Program-made: the position numbers and the translations under genes | Origin: Brevibacterium oceani | Lineage (GTDB): Bacteria > Actinomycetota > Actinomycetes > Actinomycetales > Brevibacteriaceae | Reading direction: 5' to 3' | DNA length: 64,000 bases | Assembly: GCF_013623835.1 (NCBI RefSeq) | Contig: NZ_JABKDE010000010.1 | Coordinates: 82,744 to 146,743 of the forward strand | The notes under the pieces: model-generated | What the model was told of the DNA's origin: nothing | Seen by the model: only the letters and a program-made list of their open reading frames with translations | Database searches by the model: none | Shown: piece after piece, positions 33,970 through 41,117 of the stretch | Position numbering within the stretch: the first letter of the stretch is position 1 | Layout of the letters: every line of letters begins with the position of its first letter

Positions 33970-34054
33970 GGGGAACGGTCGTCATCGGTACTTGGAAGCC
34001 TCGGATCTGAACAGACCTCATGCTTGATAACTTTATCAAGGAGCCCCGTTCCCC
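33970..34054. promoter_or_regulatory. Nested inverted repeats before the stress-type genes
   Basis: Outer arms GGGGAACGG (33970-33978) and CCGTTCCCC (34046-34054) enclose the perfect palindrome CTTGATA-ACTT-TATCAAG (34023-34040). A+T-rich TAAGCTAAGCTAA follows at about 34087. The palindrome looks like a repressor operator upstream of the 34179 gene; the outer arms may also terminate the MFS transcript. Confidence 0.5.
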
Positions 34055-34178
34055 TCGATGGCGAACTATTCCGATGTTTATTTCGTAAGCTAAGCTAATG
34101 AAATGACGGGCGATGCAACGGTGGCACACCAGTGACGCACCCGTCAGTCACGTGACCCTCACGTGCGGAAGGAGCACC

Positions 34179-34427
34179 ATGACCAGGAACAGAGACGACG
34201 AGTCAGCGGCAGAATCCGCAGCGAGAGACGCCGCAGCCAAGCTCGACGAGGCGACCGAGAAGATCGGCGGAACCTCGAACGTGGATTCCGGAGTCGAGGT
34301 CGGCTACACAGAAGACGACAGCGACGAGCGCCTGCAGGGAGTGGCCGACGAGATCGGTGTGACCCTGCACCGCAACCCCGACGGTTCACACACAGCGGTC
34401 GAAGAATCGCAATCCGGCCTCGACTGA
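34179..34427 (+). CDS. Small hydrophilic protein, homologous to the N-terminus of the 35836 product
   Basis: 82 residues, charged, without membrane helix. It starts at ATG 34179 behind GGAAGGAG. Conserved positions with the fused paralogue are ARDxAAKLDE, EVGYTE, GVTLxRNPDGSHTA and the Glu-Ser that follows. The family is unknown to me. The next gene (34542) is in the same reading frame, separated by 114 bp containing two in-frame stops, and matches the C-terminal half of the same paralogue. Confidence 0.8.
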   Translation: MTRNRDDESAAESAARDAAAKLDEATEKIGGTSNVDSGVEVGYTEDDSDERLQGVADEIGVTLHRNPDGSHTAVEESQSGLD

Positions 34428-34541
34428 TTCACGGCGCCGGCTCTGAGCCACAGCGCCAGACGTGGACCACGGCAACCGCCCTGAACCACGACACCCAGCA
34501 CGATCCCCACACTCCACTCAACCCCTCGATGGGAGAGCACC

Positions 34542-35030
34542 ATGAGCAACGACCAGAAGAATCTCGAACTCGACGATGTCGTCACCATCCTCAACGACAG
34601 CAGAATCGTCATGCTCACCACAGCCCTCAATGACGGCAAGCTGCTCGCGCACCCGATGGTGCCGCAGCAGGTCACCGCGGACGCCGACGTCTGGTTCTTC
34701 CTCGGACTGCACGGAGACCAGGCGACCGCCCTGCGGACGAATCCGTACGTCAACATCACCGTCGCCGAGGCGGGAAATTGGCTTTCGGTCGCAGGTCGCG
34801 TCGAATTCGTCGACGACCGGGCCAAGATCGACGAACTCTGGGACGATTCCGTCGCCGCGTGGTTCGATCAGGGACGCAATGACCCGAACCTCGGCCTCAT
34901 CAAGGTCACGAGCGACTCCGCGCAGCACTGGGGTCTCACCGGCGGGAAGCTCTCGGCCATGGCTCAGATCGTCAAGTCCAAGGTGACCGGTCAGCGCACC
35001 GGCGGCGGAACCGACACCACCGAACTCTGA
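34542..35030 (+). CDS. Pyridoxamine 5'-phosphate oxidase-like / general stress protein 26 family
   Basis: 162 residues with the split-barrel flavin-binding pattern: ILNDSRIVMLTTALNDGKLL, HPMVPQQVTADADVWFFLGL, NPYVNITVAEAGNWLSVAGR and DELWDDSVAAWFDQGRNDPN. Relatives bind FMN or F420 and are induced in general stress. GGGAGAGCACC precedes ATG 34542. It is a close paralogue of residues about 130-291 of the 35836 product. Confidence 0.88.
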   Translation: MSNDQKNLELDDVVTILNDSRIVMLTTALNDGKLLAHPMVPQQVTADADVWFFLGLHGDQATALRTNPYVNITVAEAGNWLSVAGRVEFVDDRAKIDELWDDSVAAWFDQGRNDPNLGLIKVTSDSAQHWGLTGGKLSAMAQIVKSKVTGQRTGGGTDTTEL

Positions 35031-35073
35031 CGCCGTCGGCTCGGCCCAGAGCTCAAAGGCGACAGCACACAGA

Positions 35074-35109
35074 CGAGCGCCGGGCTGCATATCCGCAACC
35101 CGGCGCTCG
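35074..35109. terminator. Bidirectional terminator between convergent genes
   Basis: Perfect 11-bp stem CGAGCGCCGGG/CCCGGCGCTCG with a 14-base loop. It lies between the 34542 gene and the convergent rhodanese gene. Confidence 0.75.
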
Positions 35110-35195
35110 CCGCTTTATCAAGAGTTTCTTGCTGAGAGTGCGCGTCCTCAATCGCGCACCGTCACCGGCCCGAGGCTGTCACCGGCCCGAGGTCC

Positions 35196-35525
35196 TCACT
35201 TGACCCAGGGCTCTTCGCCGGTCTCGGAGACGATGGGTTTGCCGTTGTCGAGGTTCCAGGCTCCCATACCGCCTTCGACGTTGAATGCATCGAAGCCGTT
35301 CTGGTTCAGCCAGGCCACGGCGCGGTTCGACCGACCGCCGGTGCGGCATATGACGTACATGTCGTCATCGAGGGGCAGATCGTCGAGGCGGCCCGGCAGC
35401 TCACCGAGTGGAACGTGGAAGGCGCCCTCGATGTGGCCGGCCTCCCACTCATCGTCCTCACGGACATCGACGATCGTGGCGCCGTCGGGGATGTCGTTGA
35501 CAGTGACATTGGCTTCTTCATCCAT
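35196..35525 (-). CDS. Single-domain rhodanese-like protein
   Basis: 109 residues forming one rhodanese domain: ATIVDVREDDEWEAGHIEGA, HVPLGELPGRLDDLPLDDDM, and the active-site loop VICRTGGRSNRAVAWL with catalytic Cys about residue 63. It ends LDNGKPIVSE. Family members carry persulfide sulfur between proteins. ATG 35525 is chosen because the homologous domain starts there. Confidence 0.9.
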   Translation of the reverse strand: MDEEANVTVNDIPDGATIVDVREDDEWEAGHIEGAFHVPLGELPGRLDDLPLDDDMYVICRTGGRSNRAVAWLNQNGFDAFNVEGGMGAWNLDNGKPIVSETGEEPWVK

Positions 35526-35835
35526 GTCCTCAGTGTAGGCAGGTGACTGAGGTGCTCGCACCTGCTCGAAGATTCCGAAACCGAACACGCCGGCACCCGT
35601 GTTCGCGACCGTGTCCACATCTGTGTGCGCAGTCCGCACGGCTCCGGATCTCAGACGTCTCGGTCCCAATTCCAAGAGGGCTGTTGCTGTCCCAAGGGGG
35701 CTGTTGCCGTCCGGAGAGCCGTGTGAGAATGACCGTGCAGGCGTTGATGCGCCAGCCGACCACGGCCCGGGTGAACGGGACACGGCTCGCGTGAACGACT
35801 GCAGCGCCAGGAACCGTCTGCGAAGGGAAATGGTC
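35526..35835. other. Divergent spacer with a short tandem repeat
   Basis: 310 bp between the rhodanese gene and the 35836 gene. It contains two 20-bp tandem units, 35671-35690 and 35691-35710, around CCAAGRGGGCTGTTGC (17 of 20 identical). AAGGGA at 35823-35828 is the ribosome-binding site of the next gene. No convincing ORF or promoter consensus was seen. Confidence 0.4.
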
Positions 35836-36711
35836 ATGAGCAACAGAGACAAGAGTGACGAGTCACCGGCCGAGGAGAAGGCTCGTGACGTCGCAGCGAA
35901 ACTGGACGAGACTGCCGAGCCGCTGGCCGGGACGTCGGACATGGATCCTCACGCCGAGGTCGGCTATACCGAGCGGAACGTCGAGGCACGTGCTCAGAAT
36001 GCCGCCGAGCAAGAAGGTGTGACTCTGCGCCGCAACCCCGATGGCTCGCACACGGCGACCGACGAATCACGGGCCGCCGGGACGACTCCGAATCCGGAAT
36101 CGACTGCTTCCGGAGCCGCCACCCGCACGTCCGCCGGCTTCGATTCCCCAGCGGACGACACCTCCGCAACCGACGACACGGAAGCCGGCCAGGTCTCCGC
36201 CGCAGGTGACGGTCAGAGGCCCGCAGGCAAGGCGGCGACGGATGAACTCGACCGGGCCGATGTCGTCAAGATCCTGCGCGGCAGCGATTCGGTCATGCTC
36301 GCCACCGCACTGGCCGACGGCACGATCCTCGCCCACCCGATGGCTCCTCAGGAGGTCACCGAGGACGCCGATGTCTGGTTCTTCCTCGCCCTCGACGGCG
36401 ACCAGACGAAGGCGCTGCGGACGAATCCCGAAGTCAATATCAGCTTCGCCGAGGCAGGCAACTGGCTCTCCGTCGCCGGGCGCGTCGAGTTCGTCGACGA
36501 CCAGGCCAAGGTCGACGAGCTGTGGTCGGATTCCGCTCAGGCGTGGTTCGATGACCGCCGGGACCCGAATCTCGGGCTGATCAAGATCGTCACACACTCC
36601 GCCCAGCACTGGGGCCTGCCCGGAGGGAAGGCCTCCGGCCTGTTCCAGATGGTCAAGTCCAAGATCACCGGCGACCGACCTGCCGGCGGCACTCAGACCA
36701 CGGAGCTGTGA
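35836..36711 (+). CDS. Two-domain stress-type protein: small N-domain fused to PNPOx-like domain
   Basis: 291 residues. Residues 1-82 are homologous to the 34179 product (ARDVAAKLDE, EVGYTERN, GVTLRRNPDGSHTATDES). Residues about 83-130 are an Ala/Ser/Thr/Asp-rich linker, and about 131-291 match the 34542 product almost residue by residue (ILRGSDSVMLATALADGTIL, HPMAPQEVTEDADVWFFLAL, ISFAEAGNWLSVAGRVEFVD). The fused and split versions lie 0.8 kb apart. ATG 35836 with AAGGGA is preferred; ATG 35830 is possible. Likely a flavin- or F420-binding stress protein. Confidence 0.88.
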   Translation: MSNRDKSDESPAEEKARDVAAKLDETAEPLAGTSDMDPHAEVGYTERNVEARAQNAAEQEGVTLRRNPDGSHTATDESRAAGTTPNPESTASGAATRTSAGFDSPADDTSATDDTEAGQVSAAGDGQRPAGKAATDELDRADVVKILRGSDSVMLATALADGTILAHPMAPQEVTEDADVWFFLALDGDQTKALRTNPEVNISFAEAGNWLSVAGRVEFVDDQAKVDELWSDSAQAWFDDRRDPNLGLIKIVTHSAQHWGLPGGKASGLFQMVKSKITGDRPAGGTQTTEL

Positions 36712-36907
36712 GCCGGCACGAGGCATCCGAGCGTCATCTGAGTGCCGAGTTGCATCAGACGCCTGCCATGGCCGCGGTTGCGCTGGACCACGCAACTGTG
36801 GAACGGGCTCGCCGAAGAGGCTATTCTCTCTTCTAGGCAGGACCGCCGCAGAGCCTCGCGGTGTCGCGCAGAGTCGCTCGGCATCTTCTTATGACGAAGG
36901 GATCCCC

Positions 36908-37198
36908 ATGTCGTTCCAGGCCTACCTCGACACCATCGAAGACAAAACCGGGCTCACCCCGCGCCAGTTCATCGGCCTCGCCGAGGAGAAGGGATACGAC
37001 GCCGACTCTGTCAAAGCCGGCGTCGTCCTTGAGTGGCTCAAGACCGACTACGGTCTGGGCCGCGGGCACGCAATGGCACTTGTCCATGTCATCAAGAAGG
37101 GCCCGCAGATCGATGCCAAACACGTCGGCTCCGGCGGCACACACAATGACGACTCCGATGTGCTCTGGCTCGACGGCAAAGCGAGCAGACCGGCATGA
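36908..37198 (+). CDS. DUF4287 domain protein
   Basis: 96 residues with the family pattern MSFQAYLDTIEDKTGLTPRQ, KAGVVLEWLKTDYGLGRGHA and MALVHVIKKGP. GAAGGGAT precedes the ATG. The domain is small, helical and of unknown biochemical role, often beside small environmental-response proteins. Its TGA overlaps the ATG of the cupin gene (ATGA). Confidence 0.85.
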   Translation: MSFQAYLDTIEDKTGLTPRQFIGLAEEKGYDADSVKAGVVLEWLKTDYGLGRGHAMALVHVIKKGPQIDAKHVGSGGTHNDDSDVLWLDGKASRPA

Positions 37199-37539
37199 TC
37201 ACCGTCACCCAACGCTCCGAGCTTCTGCTGCTCGGATCGCCGACGGCCAAGTTCATCGGTTCCGAGCATGGGGCTGACGTCTCGTTCTTCTGGGTCGACA
37301 CCGCACCAGGAAAGGGCCCCGATCTGCACTGGCATCCCTATACGGAGACATGGATCGTTTTGTCCGGACATGTGCGCATCGACGTCGATGACGAAACTGT
37401 CACTGCCGAGACTGGCGCCGTCGTCACCGTCGGAGCAGAAACGGTCCACCGCTTCCGCAACATCGGAACCGAGAATCTCAAGATGGTGTGCATCCACGCT
37501 TCACCCGAGATCATCCAGGAGTTCGTCGCTGCGGGCTGA
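37195..37539 (+). CDS. Single-domain cupin protein
   Basis: 114 residues with the two cupin motifs: PDLHWHPYTETWIVLSGHVR (metal ligands His-x-His and Glu) and GAVVTVGAETVHRFRNIG (His). It starts in an ATGA overlap with the DUF4287 gene. It probably binds a metal and a small ligand; a catalytic role is not shown. Confidence 0.88.
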   Translation: MITVTQRSELLLLGSPTAKFIGSEHGADVSFFWVDTAPGKGPDLHWHPYTETWIVLSGHVRIDVDDETVTAETGAVVTVGAETVHRFRNIGTENLKMVCIHASPEIIQEFVAAG

Positions 37540-37601
37540 CCAGGTCGGTTTCGCGCCCGCCCATCCGACCCGGTCGCCTCGGCGAGGATTAGCATGGAGG
37601 C

Positions 37602-38927
37602 ATGAGCAAGTCGATCGTCATCATCGGTGGGGGATTGGCCGGGACCACGACGGCGCGGGAGCTGAACGCGCGCGGGCAGGCGGTCACCATCATCGATCCG
37701 CGGGCAGGTGAGACGTGCGAGCGCCCGCCCCTGTCGAAGCACCTCTTCGACGGTGCCCGCCACCACCTGCCTTACCACCTCGAATCGACCGAGCACATCA
37801 CCTTCGTCCGTGATTGGGCAGAGGACATCACCCTCGCCGAGGCGGCTGCGGACTCCCGCTACACCGCGGAGACCCAGCGGCACCCCCATACGCTCGCCGG
37901 CCATCACACGACTGGGGGCACCGTCCATCTTTCGTCGGGGGAGTCCATCGACTTCACTCACTGCATCCTCGCCACCGGGATGGAGGCCAACCGCCCGCAG
38001 ATCCCGAACTATCCGGACGCGCTGCCGGTGTACGACCTCGGCGATGCCGACTGGATCCTCGACCGGGTGGAGCAGGCCACGCAGCCGCTCAACATCGGGG
38101 TTCTCGGCTCCGGATATCTCGGAATGGAGGTCGCCACCTCGGCGGTCGCCGCCGGACATCAGGCCACCGTCTACCTGCGCGGGGACGAACCCCTGCGCAG
38201 ACAGCTCTCCGCTCCGGTCCGGCAGGCTTTGCTCGAAAAGCACAAGGCCGCAGGTGTCGAATTCGTCACGCACACCTCGAGCCCCGACGACATTCCCGCA
38301 GATGTTCATGATCTGTTCATCACCAGCGTCGGTGCCCGACCCCGGCTCATCCCCATCGACGGCGACCGACCCGCCGAGGCGTGGGATGTCGATGAGAGCT
38401 TGGCAACATCTCACCCTGGCATCTTCGCCGCCGGCGACTGCGCCATCGTGACCGCCGGTCCCTATGCTCTCGATCACCCATGGGCCTGCGAACCGGTGGC
38501 CGAAAGCCACGGTCAGTTCCTCGCTGAACTGCTCGCCGACACGATGGCCGACAGCCCCGCCGAGGTGGCCGACAGTGACGCCGACACCGCCGTCAGTGGC
38601 GCCGAGAGTACGACAGAGATGCGCGCCACAACCTGGTCAGACGTCCCCTGGCACTGGAGCCTCCAAGGCCCGGAGAAGGTCTTCACTGCAGGCATGACCA
38701 GCCCCGATGCCACCGACACGATCATCCGGCATGACCCGTCCGGGGCGAAGTTCCAGGTCTTCCACTTCGACGGTTCGGACCCGGAGTCGAAGCTCATCGG
38801 CGTCGAAACGCTCAATTGGCCGCCGATGCAGGCCGCCGCCAGGCGAGTTCTCGGCGGTAGCCACATCCCAACTCGGGCTCAGATCGATGACCCCGATTTC
38901 GACTTCAAGGCTCACAGCCGACTGTGA
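37602..38927 (+). CDS. FAD-dependent pyridine nucleotide-disulfide-type oxidoreductase (ferredoxin reductase-like)
   Basis: 441 residues. The N-terminal FAD fold is SIVIIGGGLAGTTTARELNA with the FAD-reductase signature CERPPLSKHLFDG. A second Rossmann fold for NAD(P)H is NIGVLGSGYLGMEVATSAVA (about 165-185), and the conserved FAD loop is GIFAAGDCAIV. A C-terminal dimerisation domain (about 340-441) contains HWSLQGPEKVFTAG. It resembles the reductases that feed Rieske or ferredoxin partners (BphA4-like). An Asp/Ser/Ala-rich insertion (about residues 318-345) carries a CCCGCCGAGGTGGCC motif at 38556-38570. Confidence 0.87.
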   Translation: MSKSIVIIGGGLAGTTTARELNARGQAVTIIDPRAGETCERPPLSKHLFDGARHHLPYHLESTEHITFVRDWAEDITLAEAAADSRYTAETQRHPHTLAGHHTTGGTVHLSSGESIDFTHCILATGMEANRPQIPNYPDALPVYDLGDADWILDRVEQATQPLNIGVLGSGYLGMEVATSAVAAGHQATVYLRGDEPLRRQLSAPVRQALLEKHKAAGVEFVTHTSSPDDIPADVHDLFITSVGARPRLIPIDGDRPAEAWDVDESLATSHPGIFAAGDCAIVTAGPYALDHPWACEPVAESHGQFLAELLADTMADSPAEVADSDADTAVSGAESTTEMRATTWSDVPWHWSLQGPEKVFTAGMTSPDATDTIIRHDPSGAKFQVFHFDGSDPESKLIGVETLNWPPMQAAARRVLGGSHIPTRAQIDDPDFDFKAHSRL

Positions 38928-39000
38928 GTCTGCGCTAGTCTCATCACGTAGACTTTTCATCTGTTCAATCCCCAGTCGCCGACGAGAGAATCTTCTGTTC

Positions 39001-39858
39001 ATGGATATGGCCAGGCTTGCTGCCGAGCACGGACTTGAGAGAGTTGGTGGACGGCCGTCGTTGCCCGAGTACGTCAAACAGCTTCTCAACCGAAGCGACT
39101 TCACGTACACGCTGGCGAAGTACCGGATGCAGTCCGAGAACGAGCGCAATCGCCTCGGCATGCTGTGGGTGTTGCTACGCCCAGGATTCTCTGCCCTCAT
39201 CTACGGCACGGTGTTCGGTTACATCATGAAAGGCGCCTCCGCACGCCCCGATGACTTCGCGCCCTTCGTCATCATCGGCGTATTCGTTCTAGAGTTCTTC
39301 AACACCTCGATGAACGGCGGCGCGAAGTCGATCATCTCGAATGCCTCACTCGTCCAATCGCTGCCGTTCCCGCGCATTGTTCTGCCTATTGCCAAAGTAT
39401 TCCAGAACCTGCTCGACTTCATCCCCACTTTTATCTTCATGGCGCTGTTGGTCATCTTGTTCGGTGCACGGCCAGGCTGGGACTGGTTCCTCTTCATTCC
39501 GCTGGTGTTCCTGTTCTGGGTCTTCAACCAGGGAGTGGCGTTCATCTTCGCCCGCGCGACGGTCCACTTCCGGGACCTGTCGCAGGTCACCCCATTCATC
39601 TCCCGAATGATCTTCTACACCTCGGGCGTCTTCTTCGACCTCAAAGTCATGATCGACAAGATTAACCCTGCACTTCAGCCCTTCGCTGATTGGCAGCCCA
39701 TCAACAATGTGCTGTCCATCGCTCGCGGCATCCTCATGAAGGACGGAGTCGTTCCCTACGACTACTTCTGGCACCTGGCCATCTGGGCATTCGGCATCTT
39801 CATCATCGGCTTCGTGTTCTTCTGGCAGGCCGAGGAAAGGTTCGGGCGTGATGAGTGA
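39001..39858 (+). CDS. ABC-2 type permease for polysaccharide/teichoic acid export (Wzm/TagG-like)
   Basis: 285 residues with six hydrophobic helices from about 55 to 280. The family pattern SENERNRLGMLWVLLRPGF and IYGTVFGYIMKG precedes helix 1, and SRMIFYTSGVFFDLKVMIDK and NPALQPFADWQPINNVLSIA follow. It exports a cell-surface glycan or teichoic-acid precursor with the ATPase encoded next, overlapping by 11 bp. The start is uncertain (39001 or 39007) since only GAGAGA at about 11 bp is visible. Confidence 0.9.
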   Translation: MDMARLAAEHGLERVGGRPSLPEYVKQLLNRSDFTYTLAKYRMQSENERNRLGMLWVLLRPGFSALIYGTVFGYIMKGASARPDDFAPFVIIGVFVLEFFNTSMNGGAKSIISNASLVQSLPFPRIVLPIAKVFQNLLDFIPTFIFMALLVILFGARPGWDWFLFIPLVFLFWVFNQGVAFIFARATVHFRDLSQVTPFISRMIFYTSGVFFDLKVMIDKINPALQPFADWQPINNVLSIARGILMKDGVVPYDYFWHLAIWAFGIFIIGFVFFWQAEERFGRDE

Positions 39859-40669
39859 CGAGAATTCTTTCGACACCGGCAGCCTCCCCGAGGTGACCCG
39901 GAACAACCCGCCCGTCGTCGTCTGCGACAACGTCCACGTCCGCTACAAGACCCTGGCCACGGGCAAGAAGCTCAAGCTGGGCAGCAAAGACGTGATGACG
40001 CGAAAGCGGGAGCTGAGGGAAGTCCACGCCCTCAAAGGCATCAGCTTCGTCGCTCACAAGAACGAATCGATCGGCATCATCGGCAGCAACGGCTCCGGCA
40101 AGTCCACGCTCATGCGGTCGATCACCGGGCTGACTCCGACCTCCGAGGGCGCGATCTATGCGACGTCACGGCCGAACCTCCTCGGCGTCGGTGCCGCGCT
40201 GATCCCGGACCTCTCCGGTGCTCGCAACATCGTTCTCGGTTCTCTGGCATTGGGACTCACCCACGACGAGATCGACGCGAAGTTCAATGACATCGTCGAG
40301 TTCACCGGTCTTGAGGATTTCATCGATCTGCCGATGCGCACGTACTCATCGGGTATGTCCCAGCGTCTGAAGTTCGCGATCGCGACCTCGGTGCAGCATG
40401 AGATCCTCATCGTCGACGAGGCGCTCAACGTCGGTGACAAGAAGTTCCGTGACCGTTCCGAAGGCCGTATCCGCGCCATCCGTGAGAACGCCGGTACCGT
40501 CTTCCTCGTCTCGCACTCGATGCGCACGATCAAGGACACGTGCAACCGTGCGCTGTGGATCGAGAAGGGCGAACTGATCGCCGACGGTCCGGCGCTTGAA
40601 GTGATTCGGAAGTACCAGGCCTTCACCAAGGCCGAGAAGGCGAAGGAAACCGAGGAAGAGCCGGGCTGA
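39848..40669 (+). CDS. ABC transporter ATP-binding protein for polysaccharide/teichoic acid export (Wzt/TagH-like)
   Basis: 273 residues. Walker A GIIGSNGSGKSTLMRS (about 78-93), signature YSSGMSQRLKFAIATS, Walker B ILIVDEALNVGDKKF and switch SHSMRT. The D-loop variant DEALNVGD is characteristic of Wzt/TagH proteins. It powers the permease encoded just upstream. GTG 39848 with AGGAAAGG at 7 bp is chosen; ATG 39851 is possible. It lacks the C-terminal carbohydrate-binding domain found in some Wzt proteins. Confidence 0.92.
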   Translation: MMSDENSFDTGSLPEVTRNNPPVVVCDNVHVRYKTLATGKKLKLGSKDVMTRKRELREVHALKGISFVAHKNESIGIIGSNGSGKSTLMRSITGLTPTSEGAIYATSRPNLLGVGAALIPDLSGARNIVLGSLALGLTHDEIDAKFNDIVEFTGLEDFIDLPMRTYSSGMSQRLKFAIATSVQHEILIVDEALNVGDKKFRDRSEGRIRAIRENAGTVFLVSHSMRTIKDTCNRALWIEKGELIADGPALEVIRKYQAFTKAEKAKETEEEPG

Positions 40670-40719
40670 GGCATCGCACCCCCTAGCCGATATACGGCTC
40701 GCTCGGTACATTCGACCGC

Positions 40720-41064
40720 ATGGACAACAGTTCACGCGAACCGATCGAGTCACGTCGTATCAGTGATCAGCCTGCGCTGCGCAGCTCGTCGGGCACCATC
40801 TGGATCGTGGCAGGTGGGATCTTCCTCATCGTCGTCGGCAGTGTGCTCACGGCGATCATCGTCACCGGCAGCACGGCGGTGCCCACAGCGATCACCACGA
40901 TCGTCATAGCGGGAGTGCTCTACCTGATCCTGCTCATCGCCCGCTTCGTCTTTCGACCGGGCCGAGTGCGTCTGTGGGTCATGGCCGGTGCAATGATCGG
41001 CATGGCCGTAGCCTCGCTCATCGGACTCGTCCTCTGTGTGGGCGCTGCCGCAAGCGGGGCTTGA
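40720..41064 (+). CDS. Small membrane protein, three helices
   Basis: 114 residues: a hydrophilic N-terminus of about 25 residues, then three hydrophobic segments (about 27-49, 52-75, 86-110). No family recognised. It lies between the exporter and the UvrA paralogue; start ATG 40720 has no strong ribosome-binding site. Confidence 0.6.
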   Translation: MDNSSREPIESRRISDQPALRSSSGTIWIVAGGIFLIVVGSVLTAIIVTGSTAVPTAITTIVIAGVLYLILLIARFVFRPGRVRLWVMAGAMIGMAVASLIGLVLCVGAAASGA

Positions 41065-41117
41065 AGTCGCTCAGATGAGCCGGGAAGTGTGCTCGAGCGC
41101 ACGAGTCGGCTCTGTCA

